A DNA stretch of 64,000 nt from contig NZ_MEHJ01000001.1 in NCBI RefSeq assembly GCF_001746415.1, positions 2,563,001 through 2,627,000 of the forward strand, given 5' to 3'. The stretch's first letter is position 1; every line of letters begins with the position of its first letter. Below are positions 30,266-39,682 of this stretch, piece after piece. Origin of the DNA: Streptomyces agglomeratus. Its GTDB lineage: Bacteria > Actinomycetota > Actinomycetes > Streptomycetales > Streptomycetaceae. A program made the position numbers and the translations under genes. The notes beneath the pieces were generated by a model. The model searched no databases and was not told where the DNA came from. It saw nothing but the letters and a program-made list of their open reading frames with translations.

Positions 30266-31477
30266 CTATTCCTTGCCGGTGCCCTCCGCACCCGCCGGCG
30301 GGGTCGCGGCCCCGGTGTCGGGCCCGTCCCCGGCCACCGCCGCCTTCGCGGCGGCCGGCGGTGTGACGTCGACGATCGCGATCGCCTCGCGGGCCGTCTC
30401 CAGGACGGCCGTGGACTCCGGCGCCTGGTCGGGCCCGTTCTCCGGGTGGTGGCAGGCCACCTGGTGGCCGGTCTTCAGAGCGGTCAGCGCCGGCTCCCGC
30501 GTCGTGCAGATGTCCGTCGCCTTCCAGCACCGCGTGTGGAAGCGGCAGCCCGAAGGCGGCGAGATCGGCGAGGGCACGTCGCCCTTGAGCAGGATGCGCT
30601 CGCTCTTGGCACCGCGCCGCCGGGGGTCGGGCACCGGGACGGCGGACAGGAGCGCCTTCGTGTACGGGTGCATCGGCGCCTCGTACAGGGACTTGCGGTC
30701 CGCCAGCTCCACGATCTTGCCGAGGTACATCACGGCGATGCGGTCCGAGACGTGCCGGATGACCGAGAGGTCGTGCGCGATGATCACGTACGTCAGACCG
30801 AGCTCGTCCTGGAGGTCGTCGAGCAGGTTGACGACCTGCGCCTGGATCGAGACGTCCAGCGCGGAGACCGGCTCGTCCGCCACGACCAGCTTGGGCTTGA
30901 GCGCGAGCGCGCGGGCGATGCCGATGCGCTGGCGCTGGCCGCCGGAGAACTCGTGCGGATAGCGGTTGTAGTGCTCGGGGCTCAGGCCCACCAGCTCCAG
31001 GAGGTGCTGGACCTCCTTCTTGATGCCGCCCTCGGGCTCGACGCCCTGGAGCCGGAACGGCGTGCTGACGATCGATCCGACCGTGTGGCGCGGGTTCAGC
31101 GAGCCGTAGGGGTCCTGGAAGATCATCTGCACGTCGCGGCGCAGCGGCCGCATGCCGCCGGTGCCGAGGTGCGTGATGTCGTGACCGTCGAACTCGATCT
31201 TGCCCGAGGTCGGTTCGAGGAGCCGCGTGATCAGCCGGCCCATGGTCGACTTGCCGCACCCCGACTCGCCGACGACACCGAGGGTCTCACCGCGGCGTAC
31301 ATCGAAGTCGATGCCGTCGACCGCCTTCACGGCTCCGACCTGGCGCTGCAAGATCCCCTTTTTGATGGGGAAGTGCTTGACCAGCCCCTGAACCTTGAGC
31401 AGCGGTTCGGGAGATGCGGTGGCCTGCTCGGGCACCTCGACGGCGTCGGCCCCGGCCGTCTTCTTCGTTTCGCTCAC
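30266..31477 (-). CDS. Oligopeptide ABC transporter ATP-binding protein (OppF/DppF-like)
   Basis: A 403-residue ATPase. Walker A is [13 protein letters not shown], the Q-loop [17 protein letters not shown], signature [18 protein letters not shown], Walker [12 protein letters not shown] and H-loop IIAHDLSVI. The C-terminal oligopeptide-transporter extension with cysteines ([15 protein letters not shown]) is present, plus an unusual Ala/Pro-rich tail of about 50 residues. The GTG start overlaps the upstream oppD-like stop as GTGA, so it is coupled. It powers the peptide uptake system encoded by the next four genes. Confidence 0.95.
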   Translation of the reverse strand: MSETKKTAGADAVEVPEQATASPEPLLKVQGLVKHFPIKKGILQRQVGAVKAVDGIDFDVRRGETLGVVGESGCGKSTMGRLITRLLEPTSGKIEFDGHDITHLGTGGMRPLRRDVQMIFQDPYGSLNPRHTVGSIVSTPFRLQGVEPEGGIKKEVQHLLELVGLSPEHYNRYPHEFSGGQRQRIGIARALALKPKLVVADEPVSALDVSIQAQVVNLLDDLQDELGLTYVIIAHDLSVIRHVSDRIAVMYLGKIVELADRKSLYEAPMHPYTKALLSAVPVPDPRRRGAKSERILLKGDVPSPISPPSGCRFHTRCWKATDICTTREPALTALKTGHQVACHHPENGPDQAPESTAVLETAREAIAIVDVTPPAAAKAAVAGDGPDTGAATPPAGAEGTGKE

Positions 31478-32574
31478 AGCTTCGGCGCAATCTCTTCGGT
31501 CCAGATCCGCGTGCGGTCCTCGTGCGACATGTGGCAGGCGGAGTAGTGCCGGCTGCCGACCTCGCGCAGCTGGGGGCGGTCGGTGCGGGTGATCCCGCCC
31601 TTCGGTACGTCCGCGTACGGGCAGCGCGGGTTGAAGGCGCACCCGGAGGGGACGTTGATGAGGCTGGGCGGCGAGCCCTTGACCGGGATGAGGCGTTCGG
31701 TCTGGTCGCGGTCGATGCGCGGCATCGAGCCCAGCAGGCCCCAGGTGTACGGGTGCTGGGGGGCGTAGAAGATGTCCTCGACCGGACCGCGCTCGACGCA
31801 ACGGCCGCCGTACATCACGAGGATGTCGTCGGCGATCTCCGCGACCACGCCGAGGTCGTGGGTGATGATGATGACCGCGGAGCCGAACTCCTTCTGGAGG
31901 TCCCGGATCAGGTCCAGGATCTGCGCCTGGACCGTGACGTCCAGGGCGGTGGTCGGCTCGTCCGCGATGAGCAGTTCGGGGTTGTTGACCAGCGCCATCG
32001 CGATCATCGCGCGCTGGCGCATACCGCCGGAGAACTCGTGCGGGTAGCTGTCCACCCGCTTGTCGGGCTCGGGGATGCCGACCCGGTCGAGCAGCTCGAT
32101 CGCGCGATTGCGGGCGATCTTCTTGTTCACGTCGTTGTGGACGCGGTATGCCTCCACGATCTGGCTGCCGACCGTGTAGTACGGGTGCATGGCCGACAGC
32201 GGATCCTGGAAGATCATGGCCATCTCGCGGCCGCGCATCCGGCGCACCTCGTCCGGTTCGGCGCCGACGAGTTCCTTGCCGCCGAGCCAGATCTCGCCGG
32301 ACATCCTGACGTTCTTGCCGCGCGCGCCCTGACGGTGCAGGCCCATCACGGCGAGTGACGTGACGGACTTGCCCGAGCCGGACTCGCCGACGATGCCGAG
32401 GGTCTTGCCCTTCTCCAGCTGGAAGGTGAGCCCGTCGACGGACTTGACCAGGCCGTCGTCGGTCGGGAAGTGCACCTTGAGGTCGCGCACCTCCAGGAAC
32501 GCCTCCGGGGTGGTCGGCTCCCCGGACGTCACCGGCTCGCCCACGGCGGCACCGGTCTTGGACAGTTCGGTCAC
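31474..32574 (-). CDS. Oligopeptide ABC transporter ATP-binding protein (OppD/DppD-like)
   Basis: A 366-residue ATPase with Walker [18 protein letters not shown], signature [17 protein letters not shown], Walker [12 protein letters not shown] and the C-terminal cysteine extension [12 protein letters not shown]. The helical [14 protein letters not shown] stretch is typical of OppD. Its GTG start overlaps the permease stop by four bases and its stop overlaps the oppF-like start by four. The two ATPases probably act as a heterodimer. Confidence 0.95.
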   Translation of the reverse strand: MTELSKTGAAVGEPVTSGEPTTPEAFLEVRDLKVHFPTDDGLVKSVDGLTFQLEKGKTLGIVGESGSGKSVTSLAVMGLHRQGARGKNVRMSGEIWLGGKELVGAEPDEVRRMRGREMAMIFQDPLSAMHPYYTVGSQIVEAYRVHNDVNKKIARNRAIELLDRVGIPEPDKRVDSYPHEFSGGMRQRAMIAMALVNNPELLIADEPTTALDVTVQAQILDLIRDLQKEFGSAVIIITHDLGVVAEIADDILVMYGGRCVERGPVEDIFYAPQHPYTWGLLGSMPRIDRDQTERLIPVKGSPPSLINVPSGCAFNPRCPYADVPKGGITRTDRPQLREVGSRHYSACHMSHEDRTRIWTEEIAPKL

Positions 32575-33578
32575 GAGAGCCTCACGCGCGGGTCGACGGC
32601 GGCGTACAGCAGGTCCACCAGGAGATTGCAGATCACGACGAAGAAGGCGGCGACCAGTGTCACGCCGAGGATGGGCGGCAGGTCGTTGGCTGTGATGCCC
32701 TGGACCGCGTATTCGCCGATTCCGTGCAGCGAGAACACCGACTCGGTGATCAGCGCACCGCCGAGCAGCAGACCGAGGTCCATGCCGAAGACGGTGATGA
32801 TCGGGGTGAGCGCGGCGCGCAGGCCGTGGCGGACGACGACCTTCCGCTCACGCAGGCCCTTGGCGCGCGCGGTGCGGATGAAGTCCTCGTTCATCGTCTC
32901 CAGCATGCCGGACCGGGTGAGCCGGGCGTAGATCGCGGAGTAGAGCAGGGCGAGCGAACACCAGGGCAGGAACATGGTGTTGGCCCACTGCGCGGGATTC
33001 TCGGTCAGTGGCACGTAGGTTCTGCCGAAGATCTCCAGCTTGTAGCTGAAGAGCAGCAGCGCCAGCTGGCCGGTGAAGAACATGGGAAGCGAGACGCCGG
33101 CGAGCGAGACGCCCATCGCGGCCCGGTCGAAGACGGAACCCGGCCTGAGCGCGGAGATCACGCCCGCGGTGACACCCGAGAGCAGCCAGATCACGGCCGC
33201 GCCGCTGGCCAGCGAGATGGTGACCGGCAGCCGGTCCATGAGCTGGGGCCAGACTTCGAGGTGGTCCTTGAAGGAGTAGCCGAAGCAGGGCGCGTTGCAG
33301 TGAACGGTGGTCGGGCCGAGGTCGTAGTCGGCGCCTACCAGGATCCCCTTGATGAACTCCCAGTATTGGGTGTAGACGGGCTGATCCAGGCCGAGGTTCC
33401 GCTTGACAGCCGCGATGTCCTCGGGCGTGGGGTTCTTTCCGATGTACTGCTGGGCCAGCTGATCGACGCTCTGGCCGGCCAGCCTCGGCAGCAGGAAGAA
33501 GATGCCGAAGGTGACCGCGGTGACAACCAGCAGCAGGATCACTGCCGCGATTGTCCGGCGGAGGATGTACGAGATCAC
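32571..33578 (-). CDS. Oligopeptide ABC transporter permease (OppB/DppB-like)
   Basis: A 335-residue inner-membrane protein beginning [20 protein letters not shown], the standard OppB opening helix, with about six helices. The coupling loop for the ATPases is [22 protein letters not shown]. The extracytoplasmic insert after the first helix carries the paired cysteines of HCNAPCFG. It overlaps oppD by four bases. The 72-base gap upstream separates it from the binding-protein gene. Confidence 0.95.
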   Translation of the reverse strand: MISYILRRTIAAVILLLVVTAVTFGIFFLLPRLAGQSVDQLAQQYIGKNPTPEDIAAVKRNLGLDQPVYTQYWEFIKGILVGADYDLGPTTVHCNAPCFGYSFKDHLEVWPQLMDRLPVTISLASGAAVIWLLSGVTAGVISALRPGSVFDRAAMGVSLAGVSLPMFFTGQLALLLFSYKLEIFGRTYVPLTENPAQWANTMFLPWCSLALLYSAIYARLTRSGMLETMNEDFIRTARAKGLRERKVVVRHGLRAALTPIITVFGMDLGLLLGGALITESVFSLHGIGEYAVQGITANDLPPILGVTLVAAFFVVICNLLVDLLYAAVDPRVRLS

Positions 33579-33650
33579 GGGGACCGGCGCTGGTGCCCGC
33601 GGGCGGCGAAGCCCGCGGGCACCAATGCCTTCACCTGCCTTCCGGGGCTA

Positions 33651-35402
33651 CTACTTCGTGGTACCGATGTTGAGGTAGTCGTACTGACCGCTGAAGGCAG
33701 CCGTGGACACCAGGTTGGTGGCGTTGGGCGAGCGGTACAGCAGGACCTTGAAGTAGGACAGGGGGACGATGACGGCCTGCTCCATGAGCTTCTTGTCCAC
33801 CTCGGTGTAGGCCGCGTTGCGGGCCGCCTCGTCGGTGTTCGCGATGGCGTCGTCGAGGAGCTTGTTGATCGCCGGGTCGTTCAGCTCGGAGAGGTTCGTG
33901 TTACCGGACTGGCCGATGGCCTCGCCGTGCGCGATCTGCTGGAGGAAGCCGTAGCCCGTGGGCCAGTCGGAGCCCCACTGCATCATCATGAGGCCGATAC
34001 CCTCCTTCTTCGTGAACTTCGGGACGCCCGCGTAGTCCGAGAAGTACTTGCTGGAGGGGTACTGCTTGATGCTCGCCTCGATGCCGACCTTCTTGAGGGC
34101 CTCGACGATCGCGGTGGCCGAGTCGACCTCACTCTGGCGGTCGCTGCGGGCGGAGATGACGGTCTTGAAGCCCTTCTCCTGGCCACAGGCCTTCAGGTGC
34201 TCCTTGGCCTTCGCGGCGTCACCCTTGCCACCGGGGGTGGCGTACATGTCGTCCTTCACGTAGCCCTTGATGTCCGTCGGCATCACGGTGCTGGCGATGT
34301 CACCACGGATCGAGCCGCCCATCGCGGTCTGCACGGAGACCTTGTCGACGGCGTACTGCACGGCCTTGCGGCACTCGACGTTGTTGAACGGGGCGACCTT
34401 CGTGTTGATCGCCGTGTAGACGAGACGGCCACCGGCGGTGTTGTCGGTGTTCGCCTTCTTCTTCGGGTCGCTCATCAGCTGGGCCTGGGTCTGGGTGTCG
34501 ACACCCCGGCCGGCCAGGTCGACGTGCGTGGCACCCGAGAGCAGGTCCTTGTCGATGGTCGCCTGGTTGACCTTCAGGTTCAGGACGATCTTGTCCGGGT
34601 ACTGCTTGCGCAGCGGGTCGGTCTTGGCGTCCCAGTTCGGGTTCCTGACCAGGGTGACCTGCTTGCCCTCCTGATAGGTCTCGAACTTGTACGAGCCCGA
34701 GGACAGGATGGACTTCGTGTAGTCCACGCCCTTGTCCTTGGCCTTCGGCACCGGAGCGGTCTGCGGGGCGCTGACCAGGTAGTCGAAGTCCGCGAACGCC
34801 TTCTTCAGCTTGAAGACGATGGTGGTGTCGTCCGGGGTCTGGATGGACGCGAGACCCTTGTCGCCCTTGTCCTTGTACGGGCCCTTGTACTTGTCCGGGT
34901 CCGCCAGCATCTGCTGGAAGTAGTTCGGGCCGAGCGACAGCACGTCACGCGCGAAGTTGGACCGCTCGACGGCGTACTTGACGTCCTTCGAGGTCACGAC
35001 GGTGCCGTCGTCGTACTTCACACCCTCGCGGATCTTGTACGTCCACGTCTTGCCACCGTCGGTCGGCACGCCCTTGCTCGCGGCCAGGTCGGGGACGAGC
35101 TCGTTGCCCGCCTCGCCCGGAGCGGGCTTGAACGTCATCAGCGGTCGGGCGTACAGCCGGCTGAAGTTGTAGATGAAGGCGTAGTACGTGTTGCCGGGGT
35201 CGAACGACTCCGGGGCGTCGGCCATGGCATAGGTGACCGTTCCGCCCTTCTTGTCGGAGGCGTTGACCATCTTCTTGGTGGCGGCATTGGCGCCGGCGCT
35301 CTTGGCGTCGCCGCCGTTCTTGTCCTCGGCCTTACTGCAGCCGGCGAGCAGGAGGCTCGCACTGCTGATGACCGCGATTGCGGCCACTGCTGACCTTCGC
35401 AT
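33651..35402 (-). CDS. Oligopeptide-binding lipoprotein of the ABC transporter
   Basis: A 583-residue SBP_bac_5 family solute receptor. The signal peptide ends in the lipobox LLLAGC, anchoring it outside the membrane. Family stretches are MADAPESFDPGNTYYAF, WTYKIREGVKYDDGTVVTSK and VNNVECRKAVQYAVDK-like NNVECRKAVQYAVDK. ATG at 35402 (MRRSAVAAIAV) is chosen because GAAGGGG lies about 11 bases upstream and the signal is then of normal length; a GTG at 35444 is possible. It resembles BldK-type receptors, whose peptide uptake matters in Streptomyces development, but ligand specificity is unknown. Confidence 0.93.
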   Translation of the reverse strand: MRRSAVAAIAVISSASLLLAGCSKAEDKNGGDAKSAGANAATKKMVNASDKKGGTVTYAMADAPESFDPGNTYYAFIYNFSRLYARPLMTFKPAPGEAGNELVPDLAASKGVPTDGGKTWTYKIREGVKYDDGTVVTSKDVKYAVERSNFARDVLSLGPNYFQQMLADPDKYKGPYKDKGDKGLASIQTPDDTTIVFKLKKAFADFDYLVSAPQTAPVPKAKDKGVDYTKSILSSGSYKFETYQEGKQVTLVRNPNWDAKTDPLRKQYPDKIVLNLKVNQATIDKDLLSGATHVDLAGRGVDTQTQAQLMSDPKKKANTDNTAGGRLVYTAINTKVAPFNNVECRKAVQYAVDKVSVQTAMGGSIRGDIASTVMPTDIKGYVKDDMYATPGGKGDAAKAKEHLKACGQEKGFKTVISARSDRQSEVDSATAIVEALKKVGIEASIKQYPSSKYFSDYAGVPKFTKKEGIGLMMMQWGSDWPTGYGFLQQIAHGEAIGQSGNTNLSELNDPAINKLLDDAIANTDEAARNAAYTEVDKKLMEQAVIVPLSYFKVLLYRSPNATNLVSTAAFSGQYDYLNIGTTK

Positions 35403-35456
35403 GATGGTCGATACCCCTTCGTTGTCGGAAACTTGTTGGGACACAGCCGGCAGACG

Positions 35457-36455
35457 TCAGCGACTGCGCGGGTCGAGCGCGTCCCGGAGGCCGTCACCGA
35501 GCAGGTTGAACGCCAGCACGGTGACGAAGATGGCAAGGCCGGGCACGACCATGTACTGGGGGTCGACCTCGAAGAAGTCCTTGGCCTGGTCGAGCATTCC
35601 GCCCCAGGAAGCCTGGGGCGGCTGGATCCCGACACCGAGGAAGCTGAGCGACGCCTCGAAGATGATGTTGGTCGGGATGAGCAGCGTCGAGTAGACGATG
35701 ATCGGCGCGACAAGGTTCGGCAGCAGTTCCTTGAAGAGGATGTACGGCCCGCGGGCCCCCATCCCGCGCGCCGCGTCCACGAACTCCCGCTCACGTAGCG
35801 CCAGTGCCTGACCGCGGACGATCCGTCCCATGTAGGGCCAGTTGAAGAATCCGATGACGAAGATCAGGACGAGGATGTGCAGCGGGAGACCTTCGAGGCC
35901 GAAGGCCCCGCCTTGCAGCGTGGCGGAGATGGCGATCGCGAAGAGAAGCAGGGGGAAGGCGAGGAACGTGTCCATCATGCGGCTGATGACCGTGTCGACC
36001 CGTCCCCCGTAGTACCCGGCGACCACACCGAGGATGGTGCCGATCGCGTTGGAGAGCAGCGTCGCGCCGAAGGCCACGACGAGGGAGACCCAGGAGCCCT
36101 CCAGGATGCGGGCCAGGATGTCCCGCCCGAATTTCGGTTCCACACCCAGCGGGTGGTCCCAGCTCATCCCGCCGAAATCACCCTTGGGCAGGGTCGTGTT
36201 CGGGTCGATGAGGTCCTGGTGGAACTGGTTCGGGTCGAGCCCGAGCAGCGCCTGGAGCGGTCTGGAGAGGGCGGCGGCCAGGACGAGCAGCACCACGACG
36301 ATGCCGCCGCCGACGGCCACCTTGTCGCGCTTGAAGCGCGTCCAGGCGATCTGCCCGAGCGAACGGCCCTCGATCTGCTGGGACTTGACGCCCACCAGGA
36401 CAGCCTCGGGCTGAGCGTCGGTCTGCGATCCAGTGGTCTCAATGGGTGCGGTCAT
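35457..36455 (-). CDS. Oligopeptide ABC transporter permease (OppC/DppC-like)
   Basis: A 332-residue permease with a cytoplasmic N-terminal tail, first helix VGGGIVVVLLVLAAAL and five further helices. The ATPase-coupling loop is EFVDAARGMGARGPYILFKELLP. HPLGVEPKFGRDILARI is the usual OppC motif. ATG at 36455 is supported by GAGGG just ahead. It is the first gene of the transporter operon, so the order is permease C, binding protein, permease B, two ATPases. The promoter lies in the 500-base gap upstream. Confidence 0.94.
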   Translation of the reverse strand: MTAPIETTGSQTDAQPEAVLVGVKSQQIEGRSLGQIAWTRFKRDKVAVGGGIVVVLLVLAAALSRPLQALLGLDPNQFHQDLIDPNTTLPKGDFGGMSWDHPLGVEPKFGRDILARILEGSWVSLVVAFGATLLSNAIGTILGVVAGYYGGRVDTVISRMMDTFLAFPLLLFAIAISATLQGGAFGLEGLPLHILVLIFVIGFFNWPYMGRIVRGQALALREREFVDAARGMGARGPYILFKELLPNLVAPIIVYSTLLIPTNIIFEASLSFLGVGIQPPQASWGGMLDQAKDFFEVDPQYMVVPGLAIFVTVLAFNLLGDGLRDALDPRSR

Positions 36456-36959
36456 CATCCCTCGTGCTTGCCCGTGCCGGCGTTTGCCGACGGTGCTTTG
36501 CGACCCTCCCCGGGTCGACGGTGGTCGGCTTTCCGGGTGATTCAGGTGGTGCTGACGCACGACGTGTTGTCGCTTGATCTCGGCTGCACACACGTCCGAA
36601 GCCTCTTGCTTGCCGGGAGTCTTCAACGCTGTGGCGATCACCCGCCAGACCTGTCGGTGAATGGATGCGCAACCGTGATGTGACCAGGCGCCTTCCGTTA
36701 TCCGGACGCGGTGATCGCCTCAGCGAAGCGGGAGTGACCGCAATGCCCGGATCGCACGTGAATTCAACGCGCGCTATATGAACAGGAATTGACCGAACCG
36801 GGCACATTGTCCCCGGCCGATCACTACGGGCACCGGGCAGGCCGGAGCCCCGGGTGGCATCGGCGGTCGGCCTGACCGCGCGTCAGCAGGTGTGAGCCGT
36901 GGCCGACTGAGCAACTGGCTTGCCCCTGCGGTCAATTGAACGACAAGGAGGGATGTGGT
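36456..36959. other. Non-coding stretch upstream of the peptide-transporter operon
   Basis: Roughly 500 bases without a convincing gene on either strand. Base composition falls below that of the genes, with A/T-richer patches near 36765-36800 (around TATATGAACAGGAATTGACC) where a leftward promoter could sit. No tRNA or clear hairpin was seen. Confidence 0.5.
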
Positions 36960-37154
36960 GTGAGGCAGGTCACATGCATGCCGCGCGGAGTCCCGTTTCG
37001 CCCCCGGAAGCCGTTTCATCCCTCCGACATAGGGACTCAATCGCCCAAACGCCGGCCTTCCCCAATTAGCCCGCATGACGTATCTGAGGTTCGCTTGAGG
37101 GTCCGTCTCCCCAGCTTCAGCGAAAGGCTTGTTCAGCCTTCGGCCGCTCACTAA
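36960..37154 (+). CDS. Possible 64-residue protein with an ideal ribosome site
   Basis: AAGGAGGG at 36945-36952 lies 7 bases ahead of a GTG opening a 64-codon frame (VRQVTCMPRGVPFRPRKPF). This is one of the best Shine-Dalgarno matches in the window. Third-position G+C is only about 65%, low for Streptomyces, so it may be foreign, regulatory, or not a gene. The product would be basic and Pro/Arg/Ser-rich with no signal or membrane segment. A competing ATG at 36953 directly abuts the site and opens a 38-codon frame. Confidence 0.3.
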   Translation: MRQVTCMPRGVPFRPRKPFHPSDIGTQSPKRRPSPISPHDVSEVRLRVRLPSFSERLVQPSAAH

Positions 37155-37210
37155 CTTCAGTCCACGCCAGCGCAGTTCCGCTGCGTCGACAACAGAAAAC
37201 GGGGAAGAAG

Positions 37211-37786
37211 TTGAAAGCAACAAGCAAGCGTGGGCTCTATTCAATAGCGGCAGCGACAGCGCTCCTCGCGGGAAGTGTTTCCGCGATTCCCAGCGCCGTG
37301 GCGAGCGAGTCCGCGCCGCCGCCGCAGTGCCAGCCGTTCACCTATTACAAGGTGACGAAGTACGGAAGCGCCTCGTACAAGCCGAGGGGCCCCATCGTCA
37401 GCAAGTACAACAGCAGTTCGCACAAGTCCACGCTCACCTACGCCATCGAGACCACTCAGGCCCGCGAGACCACGTGGGCCGCCGAGCTGGGGGGCAGCGT
37501 CTCCTGGGGGATCGGCCAGGTGGAGGCCAAGACCTCGTACGACGTGACCAAGAAGGTGAGCAGGGGCGTCACCGTGACCAACCGGATGTCGGTGGACTCC
37601 CGTAAGCGCGGATACACCCAGCCGATGGTCGAGTACCGGAAGTTCTCGATCGACAAGTGGCGTGAACTGGGGAACTGCCGGCAGGACCGCATAGGCACCG
37701 TGGGAAGGCTCAAGGCCATCACGTCCCACCTGCATTTCGCGGAGTGCCAGACGCGGAGCAGCGACGGGTGCCGGCCCAAGCCCTAG
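37211..37786 (+). CDS. Secreted protein, unknown function, beta-rich
   Basis: A 191-residue protein with a Sec signal (KRGLYSIAAATALLAGSVSA, predicted cut after AVAS). The mature part has four cysteines (one near the start, three near the end) and a central region rich in Ser, Thr and Val in alternating pattern (ELGGSVSWGIGQVEAKTSY, then VSRGVTVTNRMSV), which reads like amphipathic beta-hairpins. Such alternation is seen in pore-forming toxin stems, but no fold is proven. The TTG start follows GGGGAAG closely. I recall similar unnamed secreted proteins in other streptomycetes. A strong terminator follows. Confidence 0.75.
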   Translation: MKATSKRGLYSIAAATALLAGSVSAIPSAVASESAPPPQCQPFTYYKVTKYGSASYKPRGPIVSKYNSSSHKSTLTYAIETTQARETTWAAELGGSVSWGIGQVEAKTSYDVTKKVSRGVTVTNRMSVDSRKRGYTQPMVEYRKFSIDKWRELGNCRQDRIGTVGRLKAITSHLHFAECQTRSSDGCRPKP

Positions 37787-37850
37787 TGTTTGAGCGGGGG
37801 GAGCACTGAAGCAAGAGGGCCCTTACTGAAATGAGGGCCTTTACCGAGCT

Positions 37851-37891
37851 GAGCCCGACGGAATGCAAACGGCCATCATCCCGTCGGGCTC
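37851..37891. terminator. Bidirectional terminator
   Basis: Perfect 11-bp arms GAGCCCGACGG and CCGTCGGGCTC with a 19-base loop, followed on the plus strand by GGCTTTT. It sits between the secreted-protein gene and the convergent SseB-like gene. Confidence 0.85.
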
Positions 37892-37975
37892 GGCTTTTGC
37901 ACAGCATTCGTCGGCACGCGTGCGAAACGGCCTTCAAGCGCGGTTCGCCGACCGGTCGACCGGACGCGCCGGCTT

Positions 37976-38776
37976 TCAGTAGGCGCGCGGGGCCGGGTAG
38001 CCATAGCCGCCCTGTCCGGTGGACGAGGGAGCGGGCGGCGCGTGCGCCTCGCGGTCGTAGAACGGGCGGGCGTTGGCGCGCAGCCACATGGAGACGGGGT
38101 CGTACTCGTCCGACATCGCGACGGTGGACACGGGCAGCCCCTCGGGGACCACACCGATCGACTGCTGCATCATCGCGCGCACGGCGTCGACGGACTGCTG
38201 GCTCGTGTCGTACAGGTCGAGCCCGATGGCCAGATACGGCGCTCCCAGCGCCGGCTGCACCCAGGCGCGGCGCAGCGCGCGGACCGCGGACGTGCGGTGG
38301 GCGTTCTGCGTGAGCAGGGCGTAGAACTGCGGGATCTCGATCGCGGGTTCGGACAGCCGCAGCGGTCCGGCCGGCATCCGGTCGAGTCCGGTAGCGATCC
38401 GCCGCAGGTCCAGCCAGGGGATTCCGACGCCGCCACCGGGGGCGTGCGGGTTGAGCCAGATCCCCCAGCGGTCGGGGAAGAGGGCACGCGCGACGTCACG
38501 TCCGGACACCACTTCGTACGCCCTGCTCCACCCGCTCGCGGCTAGCTCCTGGGCGGAGGTGACGCACGGCGCGTAACCGAGGCCGTCGACGTCCATGTTT
38601 CCGTACTGGGCGTCCGGCGATCCCGCCTGGCCGTGCCAGAGCAGCATCCAGACCTTGCCGCCCGCCGGATCGGCGAGGGCGCGCAGGAGTGCCTCGTACG
38701 CGTCGTAGCGCCCGGGTGTCACCTGGCGCAGCATGTGCTCGACCTGCCCGGCCGCCGCAGTGCCTGACGCGCTCAC
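37976..38776 (-). CDS. SseB-like protein (enhanced serine sensitivity family), copy 1
   Basis: A 266-residue protein with an N-terminal SseB domain (KVWMLLWHGQAG, GYAPCVTSAQEL, WGIWLNPHAPGGGVGIPW) and a C-terminal SseB-C-like domain ending MWLRANARPFYDRE, then a Pro/Gly-rich tail. In E. coli extra SseB alters serine sensitivity; the molecular role is unclear. GTG at 38776 is chosen over a longer frame, but neither start is strong. A second member follows upstream on the same strand, and both lie beside the glycine/serine catabolic genes, which fits the family name. Confidence 0.8.
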   Translation of the reverse strand: MSASGTAAAGQVEHMLRQVTPGRYDAYEALLRALADPAGGKVWMLLWHGQAGSPDAQYGNMDVDGLGYAPCVTSAQELAASGWSRAYEVVSGRDVARALFPDRWGIWLNPHAPGGGVGIPWLDLRRIATGLDRMPAGPLRLSEPAIEIPQFYALLTQNAHRTSAVRALRRAWVQPALGAPYLAIGLDLYDTSQQSVDAVRAMMQQSIGVVPEGLPVSTVAMSDEYDPVSMWLRANARPFYDREAHAPPAPSSTGQGGYGYPAPRAY

Positions 38777-38854
38777 CCTGGGTCCCGCCCCTCTTCGATC
38801 CACCGTGTCGGTTGTCGGCCAAGCTTAAGCGGCAGCGCTGACACAGAACACGAG

Positions 38855-39628
38855 TCAGGCACGTGTGTAGAAAGGCCGGACCTTCTCCAGCATCCAGCCG
38901 GCGACCGGGTCCTGCGCCACGTCCAGCAGGACGAGGTTGACCTCCCAGGGCACCTGGACGCGGCCGAGCGCCCGGCCGAGGGCGTCCATCGGGGCGTTGC
39001 GGTCCGGGCCCTCCCAGGCGGACAGCTGTACGCCGACGAACATCACCGGGGCGCCGCCCTCGATGCTCGCGAGCGCCCGCCGGGCGGTCAGCACCACACC
39101 GCTCTCCTGGAACTCACCGGCGGCGGCGGAGAGGAAGTCGACCGGCTCCTCCTGCCAGTCCGGCTCGAAGAGCCGCACCCTGCCCCCGCTGGCCGGCCCG
39201 TCCAGCGGCGTACGCCCGGCCCTGCAGAGTTCGGCGACGGCGGGCGGCGGCAGCGGCACACCGACCGGGCCGTCCGGGTTCACGGCGATGCCGAGCTGCG
39301 GGGGCAGGCCGCGGGCGAACTCGCGGGCGGGGGCCACGGTGAAGGACATGTGGGGCCCGGCGCACTGGCGCAGCTGTTCCTCCGAGCTGTACACGGGGAC
39401 GTACGCCTCGCCGTGGATCTGCACCGTGGGCAGGTCGAGGTTCGGGGAGTCCGGCCCGCCGCCGTTCGGCAGCGGCACCCACACCTGGCTGCGCCCCAGC
39501 ACCTCGACTATGCGGCCGCCGGCGGCGGGGTTGCCGAGCGACGCGCCCAGCACCTCTTCGAGCTCGTTGCCGGGCCAGCCGCTGCCGCCGTGGGGGTGGG
39601 CCGGTACCGGGAAGTCTGGGTAATCCAC
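38855..39628 (-). CDS. SseB-like protein, copy 2
   Basis: A 257-residue paralogue of the preceding gene. The N-terminal domain includes VWVPLPNGGGPDS and AYVPVYSSEEQL, and QLGIAVNPDGPVGVPLPP matches the WLNPHAPGGGVGIP block of copy 1. The C-terminus, GWMLEKVRPFYTRA, mirrors copy 1. The start is GTG at 39628 with a poor ribosome site. A 78-base gap separates the pair, so co-transcription is plausible. Confidence 0.8.
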   Translation of the reverse strand: MDYPDFPVPAHPHGGSGWPGNELEEVLGASLGNPAAGGRIVEVLGRSQVWVPLPNGGGPDSPNLDLPTVQIHGEAYVPVYSSEEQLRQCAGPHMSFTVAPAREFARGLPPQLGIAVNPDGPVGVPLPPPAVAELCRAGRTPLDGPASGGRVRLFEPDWQEEPVDFLSAAAGEFQESGVVLTARRALASIEGGAPVMFVGVQLSAWEGPDRNAPMDALGRALGRVQVPWEVNLVLLDVAQDPVAGWMLEKVRPFYTRA

Positions 39629-39682
39629 GGCACGACTTTAACGCGGGGCGCGGCTGCCCCGGGGGCCTGTTCCCCTGCCCGC

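Noticed and set aside
36774..37244. 157-codon minus-strand frame
   Set aside because: No ribosome site or motif and poor third-position bias; it covers a regulatory gap.
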